This document shows, one piece after another, positions 1 through 8,807 of a stretch of DNA of 64,000 nucleotides. Where the stretch lies: contig CAWFFV010000029.1 of assembly GCA_963814985.1 (NCBI GenBank), positions 124,001-188,000 of the forward strand. Direction: 5' to 3'. The stretch comes from CAWFFV01 sp963814985 (GTDB taxonomy: Bacteria > Chloroflexota > Ktedonobacteria > Ktedonobacterales > Ktedonobacteraceae). The stretch's first letter is position 1, and every line of letters starts with the position of its first letter. Below the pieces are notes generated by a model that was not told where the DNA came from, searched no databases, and worked only from the letters and a program-made list of their open reading frames with translations. The position numbers were made by a program, and so were the translations under genes.

Positions 1-102
1 TTGTTACGTATCTCTCCTTACTTCTATAATACTATTGAGGAAAATGCTGTCGTAATTGACGCAATTGCAGAGATAATCGGACGTGAAAAGAAAACAGGCT
101 AA
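1..102 (+). CDS. C-terminal fragment of a probable class V aminotransferase
   Basis: The reading frame is open from the window edge to TAA at 100-102 and gives a 33-residue tail. The stretch R-I-S-P-Y-F-Y-N-T followed by an acidic amphipathic helix resembles the end of fold-type-I PLP enzymes of the cysteine desulfurase/kynureninase type. The class V aminotransferase at 56493-57655 ends in a very similar way (L-R-I-S-T-G-F-Y-N-T-E). Only the tail is visible, so the substrate cannot be named. Confidence 0.5.
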   Translation: MLRISPYFYNTIEENAVVIDAIAEIIGREKKTG

Positions 103-143
103 CAACTTTTTAGCTATATGTGAGGAGTATATCAACAGTGATT

Positions 144-192
144 GAAAATGTATGCAAACGTGGTCAAATCTATTCGAATTGCATACATTTTC
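144..192. repeat. 14-bp perfect inverted repeat upstream of the RHH gene
   Basis: GAAAATGTATGCAA (144-157) is the exact reverse complement of 179-192, with a 21-nt spacer. It lies just upstream of the promoter of the small RHH gene. It could be an operator for that regulator or the subterminal hairpin of the left end of the IS200/IS605-type element. Confidence 0.7.
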
Positions 193-200
193 ATGGTTTC

Positions 201-237
201 TTGAAATGCATGCATAATGATGATATAATGTATACAT
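201..237 (+). promoter_or_regulatory. Sigma-70-type promoter for a leaderless RHH transcript, with palindromic operator-like motifs
   Basis: TTGAAA (201-206), a 17-nt spacer and TATAAT (224-229) form a near-consensus promoter. The predicted start point, about 7 nt after the -10 box, coincides with the ATG at 236, and no Shine-Dalgarno sequence is present, so the mRNA is probably leaderless. The palindrome ATGCATGCAT (206-215) lies in the spacer and ATGTATACAT (228-237) overlaps the start codon. Both share the ATGYATRCAT theme with the upstream inverted repeat, which suggests autoregulation by the RHH protein. Confidence 0.65.
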
Positions 238-415
238 GGAACAAGAAAAACGGTACTCGGTACGCTTTCCAGAGAGTGTACTTGAGGCGATTAGACAAGC
301 AGCACAAGAGGATAATCGTTCTGTCAATGGGGAGATTGTCTGGATTGTGCGTAGCTATTTGGAAGAACGGAAAGGGAAACAGCGCCGTGCTACTCTGCAA
401 GAAGATCAAACTTGA
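236..415 (+). CDS. Small ribbon-helix-helix (Arc/MetJ-type) DNA-binding protein
   Basis: This 59-residue ORF begins M-E-Q-E-K-R-Y-S-V-R-F-P-E, a typical RHH beta strand (alternating R-Y-S-V-R-F). Helix 1 follows (S-V-L-E-A-I-R-Q-A-A), then a turn (N-R-S-V-N-G) and helix 2 (E-I-V-W-I-V-R-S-Y-L-E-E). RHH proteins dimerise through the strand and insert it into the major groove. It overlaps the tnpB remnant, whose probable GTG start is at 387. The leaderless promoter and palindromes around its start point to self-repression. It may belong to the mobile element as a copy-number or expression regulator, or may be an orphan antitoxin-like gene. The fold assignment is fairly sure, the role is inferred. 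Confidence 0.75.
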   Translation: MEQEKRYSVRFPESVLEAIRQAAQEDNRSVNGEIVWIVRSYLEERKGKQRRATLQEDQT

Positions 416-1561
416 AGTCACTGAGCAAGATGCTGCAACTCTTGAGTTTATGCAGGGCAAGTGTCGTGGGCTGTACAACTGGTGGGTGATGAAGCTTCGC
501 AATGGCGAGAAGTGGAATGTTTACGAGGCCAAAAAGTCACTTCAGCAGAGTAAGCAACATGATCCTGAACTGAACGCGGTGTATGGCAAATTGTTAGCCG
601 AGGTCTATTGTCGTCTTGATGGAGCAATGCAAGCCTTTTTCCGGCGTGTCGAGAACGGAGAAACCCCGGGATTTCCTCGCGTTAGGCCACGTCACTGTTT
701 CTTCACGCTCTGCTACCCTGCGACGTATATCAAGGTACAAGGGAACATCCTTATTTTGCCAACAGGTGGAGGTGGGAAACACGGTCCCAAACGATTCGCT
801 AACATCGAGGCAACTCTCACAGAGATACCTCCTCAGGCTTTCGCGAGGTAGCAATGAGCCGAGATGCCAGAGGCAACTACTCCGCCTCATTCAGCTACGA
901 GAAGCCAGAGCAAGAGCAACAACAAGGAAAAGTGGTGGCCTTTGATCTTGGCATCAAGACACTGGCAACAGGCATCAACGAACGAGGCCGAGTCTACCAC
1001 ATAGGCGGCTTCAAAGGCTCTCAGTGGTACAATCGCCAACTGGATAAAATCCGCTCGAAGCGAGATACGTGCAAGAAGAAATCAAGGCGATACATGCCAT
1101 ATTCTCGAAAGTGTACAAGCGCGTCTCTGAGAAGAAACGCAACAAACGAAGAGACTCTATGCACAAAGCAAGCCATCTCATCGCTCACAAACTGGTTGAG
1201 AGAACTGTTGTGATCGGTGATCTTTCCCAAAGGCAGATGGTCATGAAAGAGCATAAGGAACGGAACAAGCATCTAAATCGGGCAGTCTTCAATGATTGGG
1301 GACTGTACACCGTGGTTCAAATGCTTGCTTACAAATGCGTGCTCTACGGGAAAGAACTGGTCTTCCTAGATGAACGCAACACCTCAAAGCAGTGTAGTGG
1401 CTGTGGAAACCTGCAAGCGATGCCACTGTGGAAGAGAACCTATTGTTGCGTAGAATGCGGACTTCGTCATGGATCGCGACGAGAACAGCGCGATCAACAT
1501 TTTGACGAGGTTCCTTGCTTGGCTAGAGCCACACACTCTCAAAGAGTGCAGTGTACTGTAA
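387..1561 (+). pseudogene. tnpB: IS200/IS605-family TnpB (RNA-guided nuclease) pseudogene
   Basis: TnpB remnants lie in three frames. Residues from GTG 387 cover the N-terminal domain (K-I-K-L-E-V-T-E-Q-D, then G-F-P-R-V-R-P-R-H). A second frame from 854 carries the RuvC-I motif (F-D-L-G-I-K-T-L-A-T-G). A third frame carries RuvC-II (V-I-G-D-L-S-Q-R-Q) and the zinc ribbon C-S-G-C...C-V-E-C. RuvC-III (D-R-D-E-N-S-A-I-N-I) is read only from 1469 and ends in TAA at 1559-1561. At least three indels break the gene, so no full nuclease can be made. No TnpA (Y1 transposase) is next to it. All three catalytic acidic motifs are preserved in the fragments, so decay is recent or the indels are partly sequencing errors. 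Confidence 0.85.
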
Positions 1562-1578
1562 CGTCTTGCCAGGTTGTA

Positions 1579-1593
1579 GTGCCACTGAGGCAC
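1579..1593 (+). other. Possible right-end hairpin of the IS605-type element
   Basis: GTGCC-ACTGA-GGCAC (1579-1593) is a 5-bp stem with a 5-nt loop shortly after the tnpB stop. IS200/IS605 elements end in subterminal hairpins here, and the guide RNA (omega RNA/reRNA) overlaps this end. The cleavage site itself cannot be placed. Confidence 0.35.
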
Positions 1594-1628
1594 ATCTCGC
1601 GAGGCAATACAGAAATTAAAGGAAGACT

Positions 1629-2012
1629 ATGTACTGTCCCAGTTGTCATTTTACCTATATGGAAGATGATATGTATTGCCGTCATTGTGGTACCGATCTA
1701 ACGACTCCTTCGACGAGCCTCGTGACAACTCAAACAAACCTGCCAGCTATACAGCATAATCCCCAGTTGCCCCGTGGTGTGGCGGCGGGTGTAGGTGCTG
1801 TGGCTCTCGGTGTTGGACTGGAACTGTTGCGGCGGAGTCTACTTGCTCGTTTAACACAATCTCCTCGTGCGGTGGGGCATGCTCTTCCCGCTGTGACCGG
1901 GCTGAAGGGTCTTCTGTTCCCGCGAAATGATAATCCTGTCAAGCTCCCGAAAGGTTACGAGGTTCATGAAACTATTGTGTATATGAAGCGAGTTATTCGG
2001 CGTCAGGGTTAA
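1629..2012 (+). CDS. Zinc-ribbon protein of unknown function
   Basis: This 127-residue protein opens with a double-CxxC zinc ribbon (C3-P-S-C6 and C17-R-H-C20). A Gly/Ala/Val-rich hydrophobic segment follows at about residues 50-66, which may be a weak membrane helix, and the tail is basic. AAAGGAAG lies just before the ATG. It ends 10 bp before the beta-propeller lipoprotein gene, so the two are probably co-transcribed. Short zinc ribbons fused to hydrophobic segments are common in this group of bacteria, but their role is not known to me. Confidence 0.7.
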   Translation: MYCPSCHFTYMEDDMYCRHCGTDLTTPSTSLVTTQTNLPAIQHNPQLPRGVAAGVGAVALGVGLELLRRSLLARLTQSPRAVGHALPAVTGLKGLLFPRNDNPVKLPKGYEVHETIVYMKRVIRRQG

Positions 2013-2022
2013 TGTAGAGAAT

Positions 2023-3255
2023 ATGTACCATATACTGAGAAAAGGTCGCTTGTCTAAAGGGAGAACTCCCGTTGTACAAGCACTATTGTCCTTTATGTTT
2101 TTGCTGATAGCCCTTTCTGCCTGTGCCCCTGGCACGGGTATTTTAAGTGGTGGAAGCTGGCAAGCCAGTGGATTGCAACATCAGCAAATTCGTGTATTGG
2201 AAGTTAAACCGAACGATCCACAATGGCTCTACGCAGGTAGTGCACAGGGCAATATTTTTGTTAGTACCGATGCTGGGCAGCATTGGAGGGAGCGAAGCAC
2301 CGGTTTGTCTCTTCCCAATCCTCTCCATGCTCTCTCGTTTGACAACAGTGGGAAAAAATTGTATGCGGCTACTGACAAAGGTCTCTTTACTAGTACGGAT
2401 ACTGCGCTTGTTTGGACCCCCATTCCAGTTGGTTCGGGTCTACCTTCAGATAGTTATACAGCATTAACATTTGATGTCAACGCACCTGACATTGTTTATA
2501 CCGGGTCGTCGCATCAAGGTGTCTTTGTAAGTCGCAATGGAGGTGTTTCCTGGACCTCGGCGAGTGGTAACCTTCCCAGGGGAGCTGCCATCAATGATCT
2601 GGCTCTTGACTCTGACCATCAGCAACTATGGGCCGCAACTTCGTTGGGCATTTATCGTTCCGACAACAAGGGAAATTCGTGGCAAGCCTTGAATACCGGG
2701 TTACCAGCTAACATTCTCACCAATGTAATTCAGCCGGCTGCGATCAGCGGTGGAGCACAAGGGCTGATTTACCTGGGTACCAACCAGGGATTTTTCCGCT
2801 CGCCTGATTCTGGTGCACACTGGACAAGGAGCCAGGAAGCTCTGGTTGGTACAAGTATACATCGTATTCTTGTGGATTTTCGTAGTACAAATGCCACAAG
2901 TCTCTATATTGCCTGCGATGCAGGAGTATTCCGCAGCGATGATAGTGGGCAGTCCTGGGGTGGTGTTGCCACTGGTTTGCCCAGGGGTGAGCCTGCATAT
3001 GCGCTAGCATTGGGAGCGGATAATTATATGCAGTTGTATGCTGCTAGCAACGACGTTTATCAATTTCCTGGCACCAGTACAGGATTTGAGCCATCGCGTA
3101 TTCTTCCTGTTGTGCTGATTGTGCTTTTCTTCTATCTGCTCTATCGTCTGGCGTATCGCCAGCGGCGTCATCTACCTGAGCCGGAGCATATTGTTGAAAC
3201 GACATCCTCCACGCCGGAAAGCCAGGTCATCTCTCCCCCTCAGAAAGATCAATGA
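2023..3255 (+). CDS. Secreted beta-propeller (BNR/YCF48/sortilin-like) lipoprotein with C-terminal membrane anchor
   Basis: A hydrophobic signal ends in a lipobox (L-I-A-L-S-A-C at about residues 26-32), so the protein is probably lipidated and extracytoplasmic. About six repeats follow with Asp-box-like motifs (S-T-D-A-G-Q-H-W, S-R-N-G-G-V-S-W, S-D-N-K-G-N-S-W, S-P-D-S-G-A-H-W, S-D-D-S-G-Q-S-W), each after a short G-x-F-x-S strand. This is typical of BNR or YCF48-type propellers. A TM helix (V-V-L-I-V-L-F-F-Y-L-L-Y) at about 360-375 precedes a short basic tail. Its stop overlaps the stop of the convergent gene at 3249. The ligand is unknown. Confidence 0.8.
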   Translation: MYHILRKGRLSKGRTPVVQALLSFMFLLIALSACAPGTGILSGGSWQASGLQHQQIRVLEVKPNDPQWLYAGSAQGNIFVSTDAGQHWRERSTGLSLPNPLHALSFDNSGKKLYAATDKGLFTSTDTALVWTPIPVGSGLPSDSYTALTFDVNAPDIVYTGSSHQGVFVSRNGGVSWTSASGNLPRGAAINDLALDSDHQQLWAATSLGIYRSDNKGNSWQALNTGLPANILTNVIQPAAISGGAQGLIYLGTNQGFFRSPDSGAHWTRSQEALVGTSIHRILVDFRSTNATSLYIACDAGVFRSDDSGQSWGGVATGLPRGEPAYALALGADNYMQLYAASNDVYQFPGTSTGFEPSRILPVVLIVLFFYLLYRLAYRQRRHLPEPEHIVETTSSTPESQVISPPQKDQ

Positions 3256-3716
3256 TGTGCCCCAAGATAGGCGACGACAAGATAGAGACCGTATAGTAGA
3301 ACGCAGGCCAGGATAAATGTGCCGTAGCAGGTTAATGTCCAGGCGCGGCGTGTATTCAATGCCTGGCGCAACTGTTCACCCATATCAGGAGGATCGAGTT
3401 GCAGGTCGGGACATAGTTCAAGCAGAACTGGAAGCATGGCACGAAAGCCATGTGCATTGGTCATGCCTTCTACCAGGATAACCGTCGTATCATCATCTAA
3501 GTCTGCCATTAGCACTAACTTAGCCGGGTTGGGGTCACCTGGTACCAGAATAAGGCGTTTTATTGCACTTAACTGGACGCGTGTTTCTAGATCTTCTTCC
3601 TGCCCCGTGACGACGAGTTCATCGTAATAGAGTTGTATCTCTTTCCCCATGCCGAAGCGCACGATGCGGATCGGCGATTTTTCAGTAAAGTTATTTTCGC
3701 TCATGTACAGTTCCAT
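3249..3716 (-). CDS. Hypothetical single-pass membrane protein
   Basis: The 155-residue protein has a soluble N-terminal part of alternating strands (I-R-I-V-R-F-G-M-G, L-V-L-M-A-D-L-D-D-D) and one C-terminal TM helix (about 128-150). I do not recognise the family. The second ATG at 3704 (M-S-E-N-N) is an equally likely start because neither has a clear ribosome binding site. It converges on the beta-propeller gene with a 7-bp overlap of the two stops. Confidence 0.6.
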   Translation of the reverse strand: MELYMSENNFTEKSPIRIVRFGMGKEIQLYYDELVVTGQEEDLETRVQLSAIKRLILVPGDPNPAKLVLMADLDDDTTVILVEGMTNAHGFRAMLPVLLELCPDLQLDPPDMGEQLRQALNTRRAWTLTCYGTFILACVLLYGLYLVVAYLGAHH

Positions 3717-3809
3717 ATATTTTTTTCAATGCCTTCCAGATTGTACAGCATCTCTCGCCAGACGTCGAGAGAGCAGCGTCTCCTAAATCCGGTACTGTTT
3801 GCATATTCC

Positions 3810-3839
3810 TTGACAAAATATATATATAAACCTTACAAT
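3810..3839 (+). promoter_or_regulatory. Promoter of the response regulator gene
   Basis: TTGACA (3810-3815), an 18-nt A/T-rich spacer and TACAAT (3834-3839) precede the ATG at 3882 by 42 nt. Confidence 0.55.
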
Positions 3840-3881
3840 TTGTACGAAGTTTGTGTCAGGAAACAGGGGATACTCTATGTT

Positions 3882-4322
3882 ATGGCTCAAATAGGACTGC
3901 TTGAAGACAATATACGTATTGCGAAGCTGTGCACAACGATGCTACAATATGCAGGCCATCAGGTCACTGTATATGCACATCCTCGCGATTGTCTCTGCAT
4001 GCTTTTAGCATCATCTCTACCATTACTTATGAGTGAGGATCAGTTGGCCCAAAAGGAGTCGACATTCCCAGCATCTCTACCTATTGATGTACTTATTCTT
4101 GATCTTCACTTGCCAGATATAGATGGGATAGAGGTATTGTATTTGCTACGTTCGCATGATCGTACCGCGTCATTGCCGCTTATTTTCTGTACGGCGGCAA
4201 GCCCCTCAGAAATTACATCTGCTCTTCGTATCGCGCCTATGGCAGGTATTGTCGAGAAGCCATTTACCTTCCGAGACCTTACCAGTGCTATCACCCATGC
4301 GCTTAGCTCCGAGATAGACTGA
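3882..4322 (+). CDS. Single-domain response regulator (CheY-like receiver)
   Basis: The 146-residue product is one receiver domain. Acidic residues follow the first strand (L-L-E-D-N), the phospho-acceptor Asp is in L-I-L-D-L-H-L-P-D-I-D-G, the Thr switch is in F-C-T-A-A, and the conserved Lys is in V-E-K-P-F. An insertion of about 20 residues between helix 2 and the phospho-Asp strand (around S-E-D-Q-L-A-Q-K) is unusual. No output domain is present, so it probably acts by protein contact. ATG 3882 is preferred over the more upstream in-frame start because the receiver fold begins there and a promoter lies between the two. No kinase is adjacent; the nearest is at 6822-8807. Confidence 0.85.
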   Translation: MAQIGLLEDNIRIAKLCTTMLQYAGHQVTVYAHPRDCLCMLLASSLPLLMSEDQLAQKESTFPASLPIDVLILDLHLPDIDGIEVLYLLRSHDRTASLPLIFCTAASPSEITSALRIAPMAGIVEKPFTFRDLTSAITHALSSEID

Positions 4323-4391
4323 AAATCTCAGAGAGGCTCCTCTTACGTTGCTGGATGGAAATCTTTGATACGGGCCTGACTCATTAAAGTG

Positions 4392-4459
4392 GATGCAGCC
4401 AGTAAGAAAGGCTCTGGAAGATTTGCAAATCTTCCAGAGCCTTTCTTACTGGCTGCATC
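4392..4459. terminator. 68-nt perfect palindrome, probable terminator
   Basis: Positions 4392-4425 are the exact reverse complement of 4426-4459, giving 34-bp arms with no spacer. The right side continues into TATTTCTTTTC. It lies between the response regulator and the BON-domain gene and probably ends the former. The arms are far longer than a normal intrinsic terminator and recur as a style throughout the window. Confidence 0.75.
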
Positions 4460-4592
4460 TATTTCTTTTCGATTTTCAGAATAGCCTCAAGTGTACAGGG
4501 TTGTCACCATTTTTGTAATGCACTCGTGATTACTCTGTCAGGCAATGAGTCTGACGGTAAAAAACACAAAGAATAAAAAGGAGATAGACAAC

Positions 4593-5264
4593 ATGACGAC
4601 TGTTAGCTCTCGTACCGATGAAGAGATTCAGAGAGACGTTCTGGAAGAGTTGAAGTGGGATATGCGCGTCAGGCCGAATGAAGTCGGTGTAGCTGTCAGG
4701 GATGGTATTGTCACACTTACCGGCTGGGTCGATTCGTATATGAAAAAGCTGGCTGCCGAGGATGCTGCTCACCGTGTGCATAATGTCAAGGCGGTGGCCA
4801 ACGACATCGAAGTGAGCCTGCCTGGTTCTGCTGAGCGCACCGACGTCGACCTTGCTGCGGCCGTTCTCAATGCTCTCAAGTGGGATGCAGGTATTCCAGC
4901 TGGCAAACTGGATGTGACGGTCAGTCAAGGCTGGGTGACACTCAAGGGCGAGGTCGAATATGGCTTCCAGAAAAGAGATGTGGAACGTGCTGTACGGCAT
5001 ATAGCAGGTATCAGAGGTATAACCAATCTCATTGTAGTCAAGCCTCTTCTGTCACCAACAGATCTGAAACAGCAGATCGAGAAGGAGCTTGTCCGCAATG
5101 CGGAGACGGATGCCAAGAATATCACGGTTGATGTGCAGGGTAGCAAGGTCATCCTCCGTGGGAAGGTGCGTTCCTATGCTGAGAAAAAGGCAACGGAGGA
5201 AGCAGCCTGGTCAGCGCCGGGTGTCAGCGAGGTTGATAACCGGATTGTGATCTCACTCCCGTAA
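4593..5264 (+). CDS. Protein with three BON domains
   Basis: ATG 4593 follows AAAAGGAGA at 7-9 nt. The 223-residue protein consists of three consecutive BON repeats (about 8-75, 83-150 and 152-223). Each has the pattern of an amphipathic helix, a strand, then G-x-V-T/I-L-x-G-x-V (G-I-V-T-L-T-G-W-V, G-W-V-T-L-K-G-E-V, S-K-V-I-L-R-G-K-V). BON domains bind membranes or periplasmic partners and are often stress-induced (OsmY-like). No signal peptide is visible, so this copy may be cytoplasmic. It stands alone between two hairpin-bearing spacers. Confidence 0.85.
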   Translation: MTTVSSRTDEEIQRDVLEELKWDMRVRPNEVGVAVRDGIVTLTGWVDSYMKKLAAEDAAHRVHNVKAVANDIEVSLPGSAERTDVDLAAAVLNALKWDAGIPAGKLDVTVSQGWVTLKGEVEYGFQKRDVERAVRHIAGIRGITNLIVVKPLLSPTDLKQQIEKELVRNAETDAKNITVDVQGSKVILRGKVRSYAEKKATEEAAWSAPGVSEVDNRIVISLP

Positions 5265-6289
5265 TTCTTGCTTTATTGCCTGCAAGCAGTGATCCCTTGA
5301 CAAAGAGGGGAGTATTTTCTAACCAGTGAATCCTTTTGATGAACGGCGAGAGCAATGATGAAAGTTGTTATTTGAGGCAGTGCGACTCATGATGTGATAG
5401 TCGACCGGCCGCGCAAAGGAGGTTTTTGTAGCTCAAAGAAGAGAAAGACGTAGTCAAAGGAGATGTTTGGAACAGCTTCTCTTGCCAAATTTCTGAGCAA
5501 TCCAGGTAGAGAGGTAGCACAGGTGTACCTCTCAGGTTAAGATGACCACTCAGAATAGTCAGGAAGTTGCGAGAGAAAAGCGTGTCTGCTATCGCAGCAG
5601 AATGACGACGAGGTCTTGCGCCACTCTCAAGTCTACGCATCTAAAATGGGAAGACAAGCCCATTCTAAATGCGCATGTTGTTTACTGGTGCAAGGCCCTG
5701 TCCAGGGACTGCGGCCTACATGACTGACTACCCGGAAGGTAGCTCCTGGAATATCCACCAAATCCTCTTCAAATTACGCTCACCCCATATCTCCACTTTT
5801 TGTTTTCAATGCTTCATACGATCTCCTTCCAGCAACGTTATGCCAGGATAGCATGATGAAATCTTTTCTAAACGGCACATCCCCCTGATGCGTCGACACC
5901 ATCTGCAATAAGCTGTGATAGCTCTGTTAGAGGAACAGAGACGTTTGTGATGGAAATGGAAGGCCCGTCTGTTATCTTTCTCCTAAGAGGTAGATTCACT
6001 CGCTAGACTCCGTTTGGAGCAATTGGTGACGGGTATGATCTTCCACAGGAGTCATAGCAAATCCTGCGAATCACTCTACCAACGTCAGGTGGAAGTGATG
6101 CGGGAGATCAATGTAGCCCGGCTTCAAAACTCCAGTAGTAAACGGAAATGATATTAGATGGAAGTATCCGTAGCAACAGATACGATGTGCACGAGATAGA
6201 TCTGCCTCTGGACGTATCCTCTAAGAGATCGTATCCGAAAGATCGGATGAGTGATTCTTGGAGAAAGATACTTCTGGTTTGTTTCTTGA
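5265..6289. other. About 1 kb without a recognisable gene
   Basis: Short frames exist on both strands (for example 5368-5640 minus, which is proline- and serine-rich), but none has a clear ribosome binding site, family motif or consistent codon use. It could be the remains of a mobile element. I see no RNA gene or promoter I can defend. Confidence 0.4.
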
Positions 6290-6290
6290 T

Positions 6291-6323
6291 GGCATCCTGC
6301 GAAATTAGAGGATGCCAGGAGGG
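6291..6323 (+). promoter_or_regulatory. Hairpin directly before the SPW gene ribosome binding site
   Basis: GGCATCCT (6291-6298) pairs with AGGATGCC (6309-6316), and AGGAGGG follows immediately at 6317-6323, 7 nt before the ATG at 6331. The stem ends next to the Shine-Dalgarno sequence and could tune its accessibility. It may equally be incidental. Confidence 0.4.
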
Positions 6324-6330
6324 TTTTATC

Positions 6331-6687
6331 ATGAAAGTATGGACGCGTTGGCAAGACTGGGTAACAGTCGTATTAGGCGTAATCCTCTTTATCACGCCGT
6401 GGCTCTTTAGCACTACCACCACGGCATCCAGTGCCTGGAATGCCTGGATTGTAGGTGGCGTTGCAGTTATCCTGGCACTCATGTCGCTAGGCTTTCCCAA
6501 CACTGAGGTCACTGAATGGGTCATGACTCTTGGGGGTATCTGGTTGTTCATTTCCCCCTGGGTTCTGGGATTTGCCACACTCGCTTCGGCAGCATGGGTG
6601 GCCTGGATTATTGGTATTCTGTTGATCATAGCATCCGGCTGGACCGTGCTAGAGGAACGCAGGCTCCACATGGGTGTTACAGCTTAA
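6331..6687 (+). CDS. SPW-repeat integral membrane protein
   Basis: ATG 6331 has a strong AGGAGGG site 7 nt upstream. The 118-residue protein has four TM helices arranged as two copies of a helix pair, each containing the SPW-type signature (I-T-P-W-L-F and I-S-P-W-V-L). W-Q-D-W-V at the N-terminus is also typical of the family. Its molecular function is not established. It is a stand-alone gene and its size is normal for the family. Confidence 0.85.
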   Translation: MKVWTRWQDWVTVVLGVILFITPWLFSTTTTASSAWNAWIVGGVAVILALMSLGFPNTEVTEWVMTLGGIWLFISPWVLGFATLASAAWVAWIIGILLIIASGWTVLEERRLHMGVTA

Positions 6688-6821
6688 GGGGTGTGAAAGT
6701 TGCTCCGATGGTCCGGTGCGGAGATGGCACAAACTGCGCATCTCCGCATCACTTCTGAAAAAAGTCATACAAAACTCCGCACACGAAGGCTAAAAACTCA
6801 CCATAGCACGAAAATACGGCT

Positions 6822-8807
6822 CTACTCATTCATCTTACCATATGCCTCTGTCAATCCCGGTTTGCCGGTGTGGGGCATATGGGCTTCAGTTCCAACAGCA
6901 GCAGGCAGGGTAAAAGAAAAGCAGCTGCCCTGTCCCGGCAGTCCTGCACTCTCAACCCAGATGTGTCCTCCCATAGATTCGACCAATTGTTTGCAGATGT
7001 AAAGTCCCAACCCTGTTCCTCGCACGGGACCCAACAGATCACGCTGAAGACGCACAAATTTGCCAAAGAGCAGCGGTAGTTCTTCAGGAGGAATTCCATC
7101 CCCATAGTCCTGTACACTTAGACAGACCTGAAGCAGAGGGGAGGACTGTGGAGGCTCACTTTGAGCAGAGAGGATTGTTGCACGCACTACAACTTCGCTG
7201 TGCACAGGAGTATACTTCAAAGCATTGGAGAGTAAATTGCGCAGGATTTGGCGTAGATAGAGTCTATCGGCTTGCACAGAGAGTTCCTCGGCGATCTCTA
7301 AGCGTAGGGGATGATCTTGCAGGTTGTGCGGCAGAAAGTGGGTGAGAACTTCAGTAACTACCTGATGAACTACTATTGAAGCTCCGCTGGGAGCCTGTCC
7401 TATCTCTCCCGTCCTGATCGTTTCCATCACATTATTGATCAACATCAGCAGTTCCTCCCCTCCATGCAATGCTTGCTTGATAAATTGGGTTTGTTGTGTG
7501 GAATCCAGTTGTCCTTGATAGTCTTGAAGTAATTCAAGATAGCCCAGGATCTCAGTTAGCGGCGTGCGTAACTCATGGTTGACATTGAGCAGGAACTGGT
7601 CCTTGAGATCATTCAAACGTCGCTGCTGTTCATAGGCACGCTCAATCTGACTGGCCTGCACCTCCAGTTGCAGATTGGCATCTCCTAACGAGAGATTTTT
7701 TATTTGCAGTTCCTGCTGCATGAGACGCAATTTCTGAGTATAGAAATGAATTTCGCGCAGAGAGAAAACCTGTCGCAAGACCACTTGCCCAAGGAGCATG
7801 GCCCCTCCCAGGTAAACCCCTTGTGCAAGAGAGCCATTGCGACCAACCAGCCAGACATAGGTTACCAGCACAATGACCGCTGGAACAAATGCTGAAGGTA
7901 GCAGGGCACGCCACAAAGGGGGAATATCTATCTGTGTGTTCCCGGAGGAGTTCTGCTCTTGCCTGCTCTCAGAAGGCACACTCTGGGAAGGGTAAGTGAA
8001 ACGCATATAATAAGCTGAGATGATGAAAACAGCATAGGCAATGCTCCAGAAGATCAACTGTTGAGTTCCATTCGTAGCGCCAGATTGCACTAGACTGTTT
8101 TCATTGAAGCCATCCCCAATGAGCAGAAGTGCAATACCGAGCAATAGCACATATTTGGCAGGTCGTATATCGACATCACTGGAGCGTGAAGCAAGGATGA
8201 GTAAACTGAAGAGTAGCACCAGATCACAGAATAGGGTGCTTGCTCCTGACACCTTGCCCAACACAGGCTGCTGTCCATACAGGATGATCGGTCCCAGGAA
8301 AAAATACCAACTAAATATGAGGACGGCTGTCATGATCAGAATGCTGTCGAAGACAATGCGCAAAGATGCAGTTCGCGAAAGAGGGCGTGTTGGCAAAGAG
8401 AAAATCATACCCAATAATAGTGGATATTCGCCAATATAGAAAAGATCGGCCCAGGACCCAGCGATTGGGATATGATGGATGTTTTCAATGTAAGCCACTG
8501 CATGAGCAATAGATGCATCTAGGAACACAAAACCAAGCAAGAGAGGTCCACGTCGCTGGATAGCCCGCCTTGCCGGAATGCCATCAGATGGTGGAATATA
8601 AGCATGCGGCGGAAGCAAAAGACTGCAAAAACAACAAAACATTCCTAGAGAATCGCCAAAGGTATATTGGAGTATGTCCACCCCAAGGGTACCAGGAGGA
8701 AAGAACCGGTTTAATAGTTGGCTGACCAGGACATAGAGAATGATGGCAATGGTCGCCACACATACAAACCAGCACAAAGGAGCTAAGTATTTGGATACGT
8801 GTTTCAT
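6822..8807 (-). CDS. Multi-TM sensor histidine kinase
   Basis: The 661-residue protein has about ten TM helices in residues 10-360, then a coiled coil (about 365-405), a HisKA domain with the phospho-acceptor His in N-H-E-L-R-T-P-L-T-E-I, and a HATPase domain. The N box is R-Q-I-L-R-N-L-L-S-N-A-L-K-Y-T-P, G1 is D-Y-G-D-G-I-P-P, the F box is L-F-G-K-F-V-R-L and G2 is R-G-T-G-L-G-L-Y. All catalytic boxes are intact. No response regulator is adjacent, so it is an orphan kinase. It is paralogous over its full length to the kinase at 17215-19113. GGGGGAG precedes the ATG at 8807. The signal sensed by the membrane region is unknown. Confidence 0.92.
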   Translation of the reverse strand: MKHVSKYLAPLCWFVCVATIAIILYVLVSQLLNRFFPPGTLGVDILQYTFGDSLGMFCCFCSLLLPPHAYIPPSDGIPARRAIQRRGPLLLGFVFLDASIAHAVAYIENIHHIPIAGSWADLFYIGEYPLLLGMIFSLPTRPLSRTASLRIVFDSILIMTAVLIFSWYFFLGPIILYGQQPVLGKVSGASTLFCDLVLLFSLLILASRSSDVDIRPAKYVLLLGIALLLIGDGFNENSLVQSGATNGTQQLIFWSIAYAVFIISAYYMRFTYPSQSVPSESRQEQNSSGNTQIDIPPLWRALLPSAFVPAVIVLVTYVWLVGRNGSLAQGVYLGGAMLLGQVVLRQVFSLREIHFYTQKLRLMQQELQIKNLSLGDANLQLEVQASQIERAYEQQRRLNDLKDQFLLNVNHELRTPLTEILGYLELLQDYQGQLDSTQQTQFIKQALHGGEELLMLINNVMETIRTGEIGQAPSGASIVVHQVVTEVLTHFLPHNLQDHPLRLEIAEELSVQADRLYLRQILRNLLSNALKYTPVHSEVVVRATILSAQSEPPQSSPLLQVCLSVQDYGDGIPPEELPLLFGKFVRLQRDLLGPVRGTGLGLYICKQLVESMGGHIWVESAGLPGQGSCFSFTLPAAVGTEAHMPHTGKPGLTEAYGKMNE

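Noticed and set aside
5368..5640. 90-codon minus-strand ORF as a transposase remnant
   Set aside because: No transposase motif (DDE, HUH or RuvC) can be recognised and no terminal repeats were found.
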